Assembly (NCBI RefSeq): GCF_001905385.1
Contig: NZ_LIPF01000014.1
Coordinates: forward strand, 1-64,000
DNA length: 64,000 nt
Reading direction: 5' to 3'
DNA from: Streptomyces sp. CB02414
GTDB lineage: Bacteria; Actinomycetota; Actinomycetes; Streptomycetales; Streptomycetaceae
The translations under genes and the position numbers were made by a program. The notes under the pieces are model-generated. The model worked only from the letters and a program-made list of their open reading frames with translations. It had not been told where the DNA came from and made no database searches. Numbering within the stretch: the stretch's first letter is position 1; the number at the start of each line of letters is the position of its first letter. Positions 1-8,425 of the stretch are shown piece after piece.

Positions 1-46
1 GCCAGACACCAGCCAGCCGTGTCACCAACCTGTCCGGTCAACACAC

Positions 47-2131
47 CTAGGGCCTGTCCGGCGGCGTGGCCCGGGCGATCAGCAGGGCCACGTCGTCGGA
101 GTTGTCCGGCTCGTGCAGGGTGCGCAGGAGCAGGTCGCACACCTCTTCCAGCGGGCGGTCCGGGCCCTCCAGCAGCGCGAGGAGCGCGTCCAGCCGCTCG
201 TCCAGCGGATGCCTGCGGGTCTCGACGAGACCGTCGGTGTAGAACACCAGCCGGTCGCCCGGTTCCAGGTCCACGGTGGTGGTCGAGAACGGGACGCCGC
301 CCACCCCCAGCGGCACCCCGGTGGGCAGGTCCAGCAGCTCCGGCGGGCGGCCCGCCCGCAGCCGGACCGGGGGCAGGTGGCCCGCGTTGGCGATCCGGCA
401 CTGCCGCAGGTGCGGGTCGTGGACGGCGTAGACGCAGGTGGCGATGGCCTGGTCGAGGCCGGCCGTGGTCCGGTCGAGGTGTTCGAGCAGGAACGCCGGA
501 TCGAGGTCGAGGGCGGCCAGGGTGTTGGTCGCGGTGCGCAGCCGCCCCATGGACGCCGCTGCCGCGATGCCGCTGCCCATCACGTCGCCCACCACGAGCG
601 CCGTCTTGCAGCCCTCCAGTTCGATCACGTCGAACCAGTCGCCGCCGACCTCGCTGGTGGCCTCGGCCGGCTGGTAGCGGGAGGCGACCTCCAGCCCGCC
701 CGTCACGGGCGGATGACTGGGCAGCAGGCTGCGCTGGAGGGTGAGGGCGGCGTCGCGGGCGTTCTGGTACCAGCGGGCGTTGTCGATCTGCAGCGCCGCC
801 CGGACCGCCAGCTCCCGGGCGAGCAGCAGGTCGTCCTCGCCGAACGGCAGCGGGTTGCGCATCCGCTTCAGGTCCAGGGCGCCGAGCACCTCGCCCCGCG
901 CGATCAGCGGCACGGCCAGGTAGGAGTGCACGCCCGCCCGGCGCAGCAGCTCTGCCGCCTCGGGGGAGCGGGCGATCCGCGGCAGGTCCTCCTCGGTCAC
1001 CCGCTCCACCATCACCGGCAGCCCCGTGCGCACGCACTCGGTGACCAGGCGGTCCGGCCCGTACCGGGCGACCTGACCGGGCCGGTCGGCCGCCCGCAGC
1101 GCCTCGGGGGCGTCCTGGGCCTGCACGGCCAGCGCGCGGATCACGGCCGGCTCGGCCGGGCCGAGAGTGCTGCGCCGGCCTTTCACCACCGTCTCCAGCA
1201 GGTCCACGGCCGCGATGTCCGCGAGGCCGGGCACGGCCACGTCGGCCAGTTCGTGCGCGGTGCGGTCCAGCTCCAGCGTGGTCCCGATCCGGGCCGAGGC
1301 GTCCGCCACGGCGGCCAGCCGGCGCCGTGCGGCCTCCGCCTCGACGCCCGCCTCGTACTGCTCGGTGACGTCCGCCACCGACACGGCCACCCCGAGCACG
1401 GCACCGACGGCGTCCTCCAGCCGGTACAGCGAGACCGACCAGGTGTGGTGCCGGTCCGGGTCGGCGGGGGTCCGCCCGGTCGCCGCCCGGTCGACCACCG
1501 GCCGTCCCGTCTCCAGCACCAGGCGCGCCGCCTCCTCCAGCGGAGCGGCGTCCACCAGCGGCAGCACCTCGCGGACCGTCCGGCCGATGTGCTCCTCGGC
1601 CGGCAGGCCGTTCATCCGCTCCAGGGACGGGTTGACCGAGACGTACCGCAGCTCCGTGTCCATGACGGCGAGCCCGATCGGGGACTGCCGGATCACCCGC
1701 GTGGACAGCGCCACGTCCTGCTCCAGCCGGCGCACCGTCGACCGGTCGACGGCGAGCCCCAGCGCGTAGACGTCCCCCCGGTCGTCCAGCAGGCGCATGT
1801 TGCGGAACTCCACCAGCCGCGTCCCGCCGTCCTTGCGGCGGATGGGGAACGCCCCGGCCCAGCTCCGGCCCGTGCTCATGACGTCGGCGAACAGCTTCAC
1901 GACCAGGTCCAGGTGGCGCTCGTCGACCATGATGCGGGCGGCGTACTGCCCCAGCGCCTCCGGCGCCGAGTAGCCGAACAGCTCCTCGGCCTGCGGGCTC
2001 CACAGTACGATCCGGCCCTCGGTGTCCAGCACCACCGAGGCCACGTTCAGCACGTCGAGCAGACCGCTGGGCCGCACCGGCCCGCGCGACACGGCGTTCC
2101 CGTCGAAACCGGCAGACCCGGCTGCACTCAT
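47..2131 (-). CDS. PAS-PAS-GAF-PP2C (SpoIIE/RsbU-type) Ser/Thr phosphatase
   Basis: A 694-residue soluble signalling phosphatase. Two PAS domains (about 25-140 and 145-265) are followed by a GAF domain (about 285-435) and a SpoIIE-type PP2C domain (about 460-690). The metal-binding Asp motifs are intact: GDWFD, VVGDVMG, FYTDGLVE and NSDDVALL. In this family the phosphatase dephosphorylates anti-anti-sigma factors (STAS proteins) in response to signals sensed by PAS/GAF. I chose the ATG at 2131, which follows a GGCGTGGG purine run; the open frame continues to 2515, but that part is Arg/Pro-rich and runs into the divergent gene. No anti-sigma or STAS partner is adjacent, so the target is unknown. 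Family assignment is firm; the partner is not. Confidence 0.9.
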   Translation of the reverse strand: MSAAGSAGFDGNAVSRGPVRPSGLLDVLNVASVVLDTEGRIVLWSPQAEELFGYSAPEALGQYAARIMVDERHLDLVVKLFADVMSTGRSWAGAFPIRRKDGGTRLVEFRNMRLLDDRGDVYALGLAVDRSTVRRLEQDVALSTRVIRQSPIGLAVMDTELRYVSVNPSLERMNGLPAEEHIGRTVREVLPLVDAAPLEEAARLVLETGRPVVDRAATGRTPADPDRHHTWSVSLYRLEDAVGAVLGVAVSVADVTEQYEAGVEAEAARRRLAAVADASARIGTTLELDRTAHELADVAVPGLADIAAVDLLETVVKGRRSTLGPAEPAVIRALAVQAQDAPEALRAADRPGQVARYGPDRLVTECVRTGLPVMVERVTEEDLPRIARSPEAAELLRRAGVHSYLAVPLIARGEVLGALDLKRMRNPLPFGEDDLLLARELAVRAALQIDNARWYQNARDAALTLQRSLLPSHPPVTGGLEVASRYQPAEATSEVGGDWFDVIELEGCKTALVVGDVMGSGIAAAASMGRLRTATNTLAALDLDPAFLLEHLDRTTAGLDQAIATCVYAVHDPHLRQCRIANAGHLPPVRLRAGRPPELLDLPTGVPLGVGGVPFSTTTVDLEPGDRLVFYTDGLVETRRHPLDERLDALLALLEGPDRPLEEVCDLLLRTLHEPDNSDDVALLIARATPPDRP

Positions 2132-2408
2132 CCCACGCCCCGCCTTCGCCGTTCCACGCGGCACGCCCTGTCGATGCCGACTCCCTTGTTCTACCGCGTT
2201 CCACCGTGCACAGGGCCGATTCGCCGAGGCCCGCTGCCGTCTCCTTCCAGCATCACCCGGCGCGGGGGCGACCGCCGCCGGACGGAGTACGGGCGGGGGC
2301 AGTTCCGGGCCGGCACCGGGGCCGGAGTTGGTCTGTACATGACTGCGAGGTGCGGACAGACTGTCCGCCGAGTGCGTACCCCCCGCCCCCACCAAGGAGC
2401 GCCCGCCC

Positions 2409-3284
2409 ATGCCCCTGCGCGCCCGGCAACGTTGTCTCACCGCCCTCGGCGGACTCGCCGCCCTCACCCTCACCCTCGCCGGTGCCTCCGCACAGGCGGC
2501 CCCGGCCGCCGGCACCTGGACCGAGGTGGGCTCCGACCGTGCCGACCCGCTGACCGAGAGCCAGGGCCTGGCCTCCGTCGAGGTCCCGGCCGGCAGCCCG
2601 AACCGCTACACCGGCGTCGGCACCATCCCCCTCGGCCTCAGCGCCCGCGGCTGGAACCACGTCGGCGACCCCGACGCCTCCTCCGACGGTCACTACGTCG
2701 AGCCGTACCAGCGGGACGACGGGAACACGAAGATGTTCCGCGTGCAGGCACCCGACGGCCGGTGGTCGGAGTACGTGCACACGCTGAGCCCCGGGGAGGC
2801 GCGGAACAACTCCTGGTCCGCGATCTCGCCCGACGGCCAGTGGATGCTGTCCGGCGAGTGGGGCACCATGAACCGGCTCCTCGTCTTCCCGACGCCCGGC
2901 GTCAACCCGGCCACCTCACCGTCGGCGAACCTGCCGCAGGCGGCCACCGTCCACCTGGACCACGCCGTGCGCGACGTCCAGGGCTGCGACTTCCTCGACG
3001 CGACGACGCTGCTCTGCTCCTCCGACGACCCCGAGGGGACCCTCTTCGGCGTCACGAAGCCCCTGCTGCGCATCGACCTGTCCGCCGCCCCGAACGGCAC
3101 CGCGGACGTCACCGGCCACGTCACCGCCCTGCGGCAGCTGCCGCTGCGCAGCGCCTGCTCCGGCTCCTTCGAGGCGGAGGGCATCGACTACGACCGCCGC
3201 ACCGGCACCCTGCGCGTGATCGTCGTGTCGCCGGGCTTCTGCGTGCTCACCGACAGCAAGACCTACCGCTTCACCCGGGGCTGA
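2409..3284 (+). CDS. Exported protein of unknown function, possible beta-propeller
   Basis: A 291-residue protein starting at an ATG 10 bp after AAGGAG. It has a clear Sec signal peptide (Arg-rich n-region, Leu/Ala core, cleavage near AQA-AP at about residue 30) and no membrane anchor, so it should be secreted. I recognise no catalytic motif. Repeated short strands of the type 'SPDGQWMLSGEW' and 'GIDYDRRTGTLRVI' resemble blades of WD40/TolB-like propellers. Four cysteines in the C-terminal half (GC...LLC, SACSG, GFC) could form disulphides. It is divergent from the phosphatase at 47-2131, sharing a 277-bp intergenic region. Confidence 0.7.
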   Translation: MPLRARQRCLTALGGLAALTLTLAGASAQAAPAAGTWTEVGSDRADPLTESQGLASVEVPAGSPNRYTGVGTIPLGLSARGWNHVGDPDASSDGHYVEPYQRDDGNTKMFRVQAPDGRWSEYVHTLSPGEARNNSWSAISPDGQWMLSGEWGTMNRLLVFPTPGVNPATSPSANLPQAATVHLDHAVRDVQGCDFLDATTLLCSSDDPEGTLFGVTKPLLRIDLSAAPNGTADVTGHVTALRQLPLRSACSGSFEAEGIDYDRRTGTLRVIVVSPGFCVLTDSKTYRFTRG

Positions 3285-3361
3285 CCCGCGCCGGTAGTGC
3301 TCGGCCCCGGGTGGTGCTTTTCTGGGGATATGGGCCACGAGTACGGGCCACGAGAGGAGCG

Positions 3362-3736
3362 ATGACGATGGACGGTGAGCGACTGCACCCGGAGTCCGTC
3401 TCGGTGGAGCTGAGCGGGTGCAGCAAGGAGGACGCCCGGACCGTGTTCGACGCGCTGTGCGCGTGCTACTCGTCCGACCGGCGCTCGGACGAGGTGCCCC
3501 GGGACTACCACGAGGTGCGCCCCACCGTGTGGCTCGGCACGTTCGACGTGGCCGACGCCCACGGCGAGTGCGACCCCGCCCGGCTCGCGGCGTCCGTGGA
3601 CGCCGACGTGCAGGGCGGCTACTGGGCGATCGAGCGTTTCCGCACCACCCTGGACTCCCTGTTCACCGTGCACGACCTGAGCACGGCCTCCGGGGATCAG
3701 GAGCGGGAGCTGCACGTGAGGCTGGAAAGTCACTGA
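3362..3736 (+). CDS. Small acidic hypothetical protein
   Basis: A 124-residue cytoplasmic protein with no signal peptide or membrane segment. The ATG at 3362 sits 4 bp after AGAGGAG, which fixes the start. It has two Cys in an alpha-helical stretch (FDALCACYSS) and is rich in Asp/Glu. I do not recognise a family. It lies 77 bp after the exported protein and ends just before the large palindrome that precedes fadH, so it may be the last gene of a short transcript. Confidence 0.6.
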   Translation: MTMDGERLHPESVSVELSGCSKEDARTVFDALCACYSSDRRSDEVPRDYHEVRPTVWLGTFDVADAHGECDPARLAASVDADVQGGYWAIERFRTTLDSLFTVHDLSTASGDQERELHVRLESH

Positions 3737-3769
3737 CGCGAGCCCGCCGGCGCGGCGGTGTGGTGTGCG

Positions 3770-3805
3770 CCGCCTCTTTGTGCAACTAGTTGCACAAAGA
3801 GGCGG
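3770..3805. promoter_or_regulatory. 36-bp perfect palindrome before fadH
   Basis: Positions 3770-3787 are exactly the reverse complement of 3788-3805, with no central spacer; the core is TGCAACTAGTTGCA. An outer 11-bp inverted repeat (3755-3765 and 3825-3835) encloses it. It lies 45 bp upstream of the fadH start. A perfect, loop-free, relatively A/T-rich centre suits a dimeric MarR/PadR/TetR-type operator, and a PadR gene follows fadH. It could also work as a terminator for the gene ending at 3736. The sequence is direct; the function is inferred. Confidence 0.6.
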
Positions 3806-3830
3806 TGGTCCTCTACAACAGAGGCACCAC
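3805..3830 (+). promoter_or_regulatory. Imperfect hairpin in the fadH leader
   Basis: GTGGTCCTCT (3805-3814) pairs with AGAGGCACCAC (3820-3830) around the loop ACAAC, with one bulged base. It ends 19 bp before the fadH start codon and partly competes with the 36-bp palindrome and the outer 11-bp repeat, so mutually exclusive structures are possible. Confidence 0.4.
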
Positions 3831-3849
3831 ACCGCGCACGGAGGGCCCG

Positions 3850-5865
3850 ATGAGCCGATACCCCCACCTGCTGAGCCCGCTGGACCTGGGCTTCACCACG
3901 CTGCCGAACCGGGTCCTGATGGGTTCCATGCACGTCGGTCTCGAAGAGGCTGAGCGCGGCTTCGAGCGCATGGCCGCCTTCTACGCCGCCCGTGCCCGCG
4001 GCGGAGTCGGCCTCATCGTCACCGGCGGCATCGCCCCCAACGACGAGGGCCGCCCCTACCCGGGCGGCGCCAAGCTCACCACCGAGGCGGAGGCCGAGCG
4101 GCACCGGACCGTCACCGAGGCCGTGCACCGCGAGGGCGGCCGCATCGCCCTGCAGATCCTGCACTTCGGCCGGTACGCCTACCACCCCGACCTCGTCGCC
4201 CCGAGCCCCCTCCAGGCCCCGATCAGCCCGCAGGTGCCCCGCGAGCTGACCGACGCCGACATCGAGCGCACCGTCGACGACTACGTCCGCACCGCCCGCC
4301 TCGCCCGCGAGGCCGGGTACGACGGCGTCGAGATCATGGGCTCCGAGGGCTACCTCATCAACGAGTTCATCGCCGCGCGCACCAACCACCGCACCGACCG
4401 CTGGGGCGGCTCGTACGAGAACCGCATGCGCTTCCCCGTCGAGATCGTCCGCCGGGTGCGCGAGGCGGTCGGCGAGGACTTCATCCTGATCTACCGGCTG
4501 TCCATGCTGGACCTGGTCCCCGGCGGCTCCACCCTCGACGAGGTGATCGCCCTCGCCAAGGCCGTCGAGACCGCCGGAGCCACCATCATCAACACCGGCA
4601 TCGGCTGGCACGAGGCCCGCATCCCCACCATCGCCACCTCCGTGCCGCGCGGCGCCTACACCTGGGTCACCAGGCGCCTCATGGGCGAGGTCACGGTGCC
4701 GCTGGTCACCACCAACCGCATCAACACCCCCGAAGTGGCCGAGCAGCTGCTCGCCGAGGGCACCGCCGACATGGTGTCGATGGCCCGCCCGATGCTCGCC
4801 GACCCCGACTTCGTCGCCAAGGCCGCGGCCGGCCGCCCCGAGGCGATCAACACCTGCATCGGCTGCAACCAAGCCTGCCTGGACCACACCTTCAGCGGCA
4901 AGATCACCTCCTGCCTGGTCAATCCGCGCGCCTGCCACGAGACCGAGCTGGTCCTCACCCCGACCCGGCGACGCAAGCGCGTCGCGGTCGTCGGCGCCGG
5001 ACCCGCGGGCCTCGCCTGTGCGGTGAGCGCCGCCGAGCGAGGCCACGAGGTCACCCTGTACGACGCCGCGAGCGAGATCGGCGGCCAGCTCAACGTCGCC
5101 CGCAAGGTCCCCGGCAAGCAGGAGTTCGACGAGACGCTGCGCTACTTCCGGACGCAGCTGGCGGCGCACGGCGTCGACGTGCGCCTGAACACCCGGGTCG
5201 GCGCGGACGACCTGGACGGCCACGACGAGGTCGTCGTCGCCACCGGTGTCACCCCCCGCACCCCCGACATCCCCGGCGTCGGCCACCCGAGCGTCGTCGG
5301 CTACCTCGACGTCCTGCGCGACGGCGCCCCCGTCGGCGACCGGGTCGCCATCCTCGGCGCGGGCGGCATCGGCTTCGACGTCGCCGAGTACCTCACCGAC
5401 GGCGGCGACAAGGCGCACGAGGACCCTCAGACGTACTTCCGCCTCTGGGGCGTCGACACGGAGTACCGGACCGCCGGCGGCCTCGCCGCCCCCGAGCGCC
5501 CCGCGCCGCCGCGCACCGTCCACCTTCTCCAGCGCAAGACCACCAAGGTCGGCGCCGGGCTCGGCAAGACTACCGGCTGGATCCACCGCACCGAGCTGAA
5601 GCACCGCGGCGTCACCATGGTCCCGGGCGTGCGCTACGACCGGATCGACGACGCCGGACTGCACGTCACCGTCGACGGCGAGTCCACGGTGCTGGAGGTC
5701 GACACGGTGGTCCTGTGCACGGGCCAGGAGCCGAGCCGCGGCCTGTACGAGGAGCTGGTCGCCGCCGGCCGCAGCGTCCACCTCATCGGCGGTGCCGACG
5801 TGGCCGCCGAACTGGACGCCAAGCGGGCCATCAAGCAGGGCACCGAGATCGCGGCGGCGCTGTAG
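3850..5865 (+). CDS. fadH: FadH-type 2,4-dienoyl-CoA reductase / old-yellow-enzyme family
   Basis: A 671-residue flavin/iron-sulphur oxidoreductase, the same length as E. coli FadH. An N-terminal FMN TIM barrel of the OYE family (about 1-330) is followed by the 4Fe-4S cysteine cluster CIGCNQAC...C (about 336-355). An FAD-binding Rossmann motif VGAGPAGLA lies near 378 and an NAD(P)-binding motif ILGAGGIG near 500. The family reduces 2,4-dienoyl-CoA during oxidation of polyunsaturated fatty acids, though some members reduce other enones. The ATG at 3850 starts the conserved SRYPHLLSPLDLG block. The PadR gene begins 31 bp downstream. Confidence 0.9.
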   Translation: MSRYPHLLSPLDLGFTTLPNRVLMGSMHVGLEEAERGFERMAAFYAARARGGVGLIVTGGIAPNDEGRPYPGGAKLTTEAEAERHRTVTEAVHREGGRIALQILHFGRYAYHPDLVAPSPLQAPISPQVPRELTDADIERTVDDYVRTARLAREAGYDGVEIMGSEGYLINEFIAARTNHRTDRWGGSYENRMRFPVEIVRRVREAVGEDFILIYRLSMLDLVPGGSTLDEVIALAKAVETAGATIINTGIGWHEARIPTIATSVPRGAYTWVTRRLMGEVTVPLVTTNRINTPEVAEQLLAEGTADMVSMARPMLADPDFVAKAAAGRPEAINTCIGCNQACLDHTFSGKITSCLVNPRACHETELVLTPTRRRKRVAVVGAGPAGLACAVSAAERGHEVTLYDAASEIGGQLNVARKVPGKQEFDETLRYFRTQLAAHGVDVRLNTRVGADDLDGHDEVVVATGVTPRTPDIPGVGHPSVVGYLDVLRDGAPVGDRVAILGAGGIGFDVAEYLTDGGDKAHEDPQTYFRLWGVDTEYRTAGGLAAPERPAPPRTVHLLQRKTTKVGAGLGKTTGWIHRTELKHRGVTMVPGVRYDRIDDAGLHVTVDGESTVLEVDTVVLCTGQEPSRGLYEELVAAGRSVHLIGGADVAAELDAKRAIKQGTEIAAAL

Positions 5866-5896
5866 GCGATGCGGGGGCCGTCCCTAGGATGAGCCC

Positions 5897-6451
5897 ATGT
5901 CACTCCCGCACGCGATCCTCACCGCCCTGGTCGAAAAGCCGTCGTCGGGGCTGGAGCTGACCCGCCGGTTCGACCGGTCGATCGGCTACTTCTGGTCGGC
6001 CACGCACCAGCAGATCTATCGCGAGCTGGGAAAACTGGAGGCCGACGGCCTGATCCGGGCCGTGCCGGGGCAGCAGCCGGCCCGCGGGCAGAAGAAGTCC
6101 TACGAGGTGCTGCCGGCGGGCCGGGAGGAGCTGGCCCGCTGGACCGCGGCCCCGCAGGACCCCAAGCCCCTGCGGGACGCGATGCTGTTGCGGCTGCGGG
6201 CGGCGGCCGTGGTCGGCACCACCGGCATCGAGGCGGACCTGCGCCGCCATCTGGAGCTGCACGAGCGGCAGTTGGCCGAGTACGAGGAGATCGAGGAGCG
6301 GGACTTCCCGCCGGAGCGGGACAGCACCGAGGACCGGCTGCGGCACCTGGTCCTCCGGGCGGGCATCGACCTGGAGACCTTCTGGACCCAGTGGCTCAGG
6401 CACGCGCTGGCAGGTGTCGGCGAACTGCCGGGCGAGGGCGAGCGGGCCTGA
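5897..6451 (+). CDS. PadR family transcriptional regulator
   Basis: A 184-residue DNA-binding repressor. An N-terminal winged helix (about 1-85: LPHAILTALVEKPSSGLEL, HQQIYRELGKLEADGLI) is followed by a C-terminal helical dimerisation domain typical of Vir-like PadR proteins (YEEIEERDF region). It lies 31 bp after fadH on the same strand. A likely target is the palindrome at 3770-3805 upstream of fadH, an inference from position only. Family members typically respond to phenolic or other small ligands. Confidence 0.88.
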   Translation: MSLPHAILTALVEKPSSGLELTRRFDRSIGYFWSATHQQIYRELGKLEADGLIRAVPGQQPARGQKKSYEVLPAGREELARWTAAPQDPKPLRDAMLLRLRAAAVVGTTGIEADLRRHLELHERQLAEYEEIEERDFPPERDSTEDRLRHLVLRAGIDLETFWTQWLRHALAGVGELPGEGERA

Positions 6452-6479
6452 GCGCGCACCGGCCCAGAACCGTCCAGGC

Positions 6480-7037
6480 TCAGAACCGGTACGGCTTCGA
6501 GCGCCGGCGCAGGAACCAGGCCGCCGCGATGACTCCGGTGCCGACGAGCGCGCCGCCCGCCACCAGGGTGGCCGTGCCGTAGTCCTGGACGGCCCCGCCG
6601 AGACCGCCCAGCACGCCGCGCGACGCGGACGCGGAGGGCGAGGGCGACGGGGAGGCGGAACGGCTCGGCGAAGGAGAGGGCGCCGCCGAGACGATGACGG
6701 TCTGGGAGCCGGCGGTGCTGTTGTTGGAGCACATGACGATGACGGTGTAGGTGCCCGGGCTGATCCCCGACCAGCTGGCGCCCTGCCCGGTGCTGTTCCC
6801 GGTCAGCGCCACCTGGCGCCCCTGGGCGAAGTCCCCCTGACTGCCGGTGATCAGCGAGGCGGTGCCCCAGCTGCCGTTGAGCTGGGCGCAGGCGGTGGTG
6901 GTGACCGACACCGTGGTCCCGGTGGTGCTCACCGAGATGCCCGGGCCCGCGGCGGCGGGCCCGGCGGTCAGGGCGACGGGCAGCGCGGCGGCTGCCACGG
7001 TCAGGCCGGAGCGGAGGAGTGGCGAAGAGATGCGCAT
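6480..7037 (-). CDS. Exported cell-surface protein with C-terminal anchor
   Basis: A 185-residue secreted or anchored protein. It has an N-terminal signal peptide (to about residue 30, ending AAA-GPG), a Thr/Ser-rich beta domain of about 85 residues, and a Pro/Ser linker (SPSPSRSASPSPSPSAS). One C-terminal transmembrane helix (about 155-178) is followed by RRRSK. There is no LPXTG motif, so anchoring is by the helix. Two Cys in the beta domain (TTACAQ, VMCSN) probably pair. The ATG at 7037 follows GGAGGG with an 8-base gap. Function unknown. Confidence 0.75.
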   Translation of the reverse strand: MRISSPLLRSGLTVAAAALPVALTAGPAAAGPGISVSTTGTTVSVTTTACAQLNGSWGTASLITGSQGDFAQGRQVALTGNSTGQGASWSGISPGTYTVIVMCSNNSTAGSQTVIVSAAPSPSPSRSASPSPSPSASASRGVLGGLGGAVQDYGTATLVAGGALVGTGVIAAAWFLRRRSKPYRF

Positions 7038-7205
7038 GTGGACTGCCCTCCGGCGGCACGGTCGGCGGTACGTCCCATGCGCCGCCGCGATCGGAAACGC
7101 CCGTGCTGCCTCACGGGAAGCCAACAGCGCGGCGCCCGCGCCCGCATGCGGAGCGCGACCGGCCAGGTGACGCGCTCTCCACCCCTGCGCACGGCCGCAC
7201 GTCCG

Positions 7206-8204
7206 TCACCCGCCCGCGCCCGTCGTCACCTCCCGCTCCGCCGAGAAGCCGCCCCAGGTGCCGTCCGGCAGCCTGGCCCGCAACCGCACCCGGTGCGTGA
7301 CGCCGGACTCCCGCCCCGCGTAGAAGCTGTACTCGGCCCGGTCGCGCGGTGCCTCGTCGCCGTAGACGAGGGACGTCGCCGGACGGCCGTCCAGGTGGAC
7401 CTGGTACTCCGTCACCACCCCGTCCGTGCGCGGCGGGGTCCAGGTGAGGTCGATGTAGTAGGCCCCGTCGGCGTGACGGGAGGACGCGCGCAGGGCCGTG
7501 GGCGCGGTGGCGCGGCCGTCGTCGGAGCCCGGTGTGGTGAGCCGTACGACGGCGCCGGCGGGGGAGACGTTGTCGGCGGCGTCCCGCGCCCGGACCGTGA
7601 AGGAGTAGCGGGTGCCCGGACGCAGCCCCGTGACCACGGCCGCCGTCTGTCCGCCGCCGACGCTGTGCACCTTCGCCCCGCCCTGGTACACGTCGTACGA
7701 CGCCACCGCGCGGTCGTCGGTCGCGGCGGACCAGGTGAGCCGGACCGCCCGGCTGCCCACCGCCCGGCCGCGCGTGTCCCCCGGACGCGTCGGCGCCGAG
7801 TCGTCGGTGACCGCGGCGGGGGTGGTCGCCCGCACCTCCCGGCTGGGCGGCCCGAGCCGCCCGTCGGCGTCGCGCGCCCGCACGGTGAAGGCGTAGGCCG
7901 TCGAGGGGGTCAGCCGGGTGACGTCCACCATGCGGTCGGCGGCGGGCACCTCCTCGGCCAGTGCGCCGCCGCGGTACACCTCGTACGCCTCGACCCCGTC
8001 GACCGCGTTCCACATCACGTGCACCGTCGTCGCGCTGCCCGCGTCGGCGGTGACGCCCGTCGGCGCCCCGGGCAGCGGGCCGTTCTTCCCGCCGTCGTCG
8101 CCCGTGCCCCAGCCGCAGGAGGCGACCAGGGCGAGGGTTGTGCAGAGCAGGGCGCAGCGGCGCAGGAGGGGGGAGGGGGCGGCGGGGACGGGGACGTCTC
8201 GCAC
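7206..8204 (-). CDS. Lipoprotein with three fibronectin type III domains
   Basis: A 332-residue surface lipoprotein. I chose the GTG at 8204 because GGAGG lies 8 bp upstream and the product then begins with a proper lipoprotein signal (RRCALLCTTLALVASC, lipid Cys near residue 30). In-frame ATG and TTG codons at 8276 and 8297 lack ribosome sites. Three FnIII modules follow (about 45-130, 140-230 and 240-330, each with the W...Y/F-VR pattern). FnIII modules are common in chitin- and chitosan-degrading secretomes. It is divergent from the GH75 chitosanase and shares the DasR-like site, which suggests a polysaccharide-binding role. Confidence 0.8.
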   Translation of the reverse strand: MRDVPVPAAPSPLLRRCALLCTTLALVASCGWGTGDDGGKNGPLPGAPTGVTADAGSATTVHVMWNAVDGVEAYEVYRGGALAEEVPAADRMVDVTRLTPSTAYAFTVRARDADGRLGPPSREVRATTPAAVTDDSAPTRPGDTRGRAVGSRAVRLTWSAATDDRAVASYDVYQGGAKVHSVGGGQTAAVVTGLRPGTRYSFTVRARDAADNVSPAGAVVRLTTPGSDDGRATAPTALRASSRHADGAYYIDLTWTPPRTDGVVTEYQVHLDGRPATSLVYGDEAPRDRAEYSFYAGRESGVTHRVRLRARLPDGTWGGFSAEREVTTGAGG

Positions 8205-8284
8205 GGGCGCTTCCTCCAGGGGGCTTCGGACGGAGACAGGCCGGGTCGGTCGGGCCGGCTCGGTCGGCGGCGGCATGACTGCAA

Positions 8285-8296
8285 TGGTCCGGACCA
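8285..8296. promoter_or_regulatory. DasR-like (dre) operator TGGTCCGGACCA
   Basis: A perfect 12-bp palindrome lies between the divergent FnIII lipoprotein (start 8204) and chitosanase (start 8426). It matches the core of the Streptomyces DasR-responsive element TGGTCTAGACCA with only the central dinucleotide changed (CG for TA). DasR is the GntR-family GlcN-6-P-responsive repressor of chitin and amino-sugar genes, so the context fits. Confidence 0.65.
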
Positions 8297-8425
8297 ATAT
8301 GGCGTCAGTGACGCGGCCACATCAAGAGGGTGTGCCCCGTCCGGCCCACAAAAGGTGGCAGCGTGAGTGATTCGGGGACAGATGTGGCCGAGTGACCGTC
8401 CATGTCCCCCAGGAGAGGCCTCAAC

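Noticed and set aside
3284..3361. Possible extension of the 124-residue gene upstream in one very long open frame (113-3736)
   Set aside because: The upstream part is antisense to the phosphatase and the exported protein and has no coding motifs; AGAGGAG sets the start at 3362.
8402..8425. ATG at 8402 as chitosanase start
   Set aside because: No ribosome site before it; AGGAGAGG lies between it and the GTG at 8426, which gives the better signal peptide.
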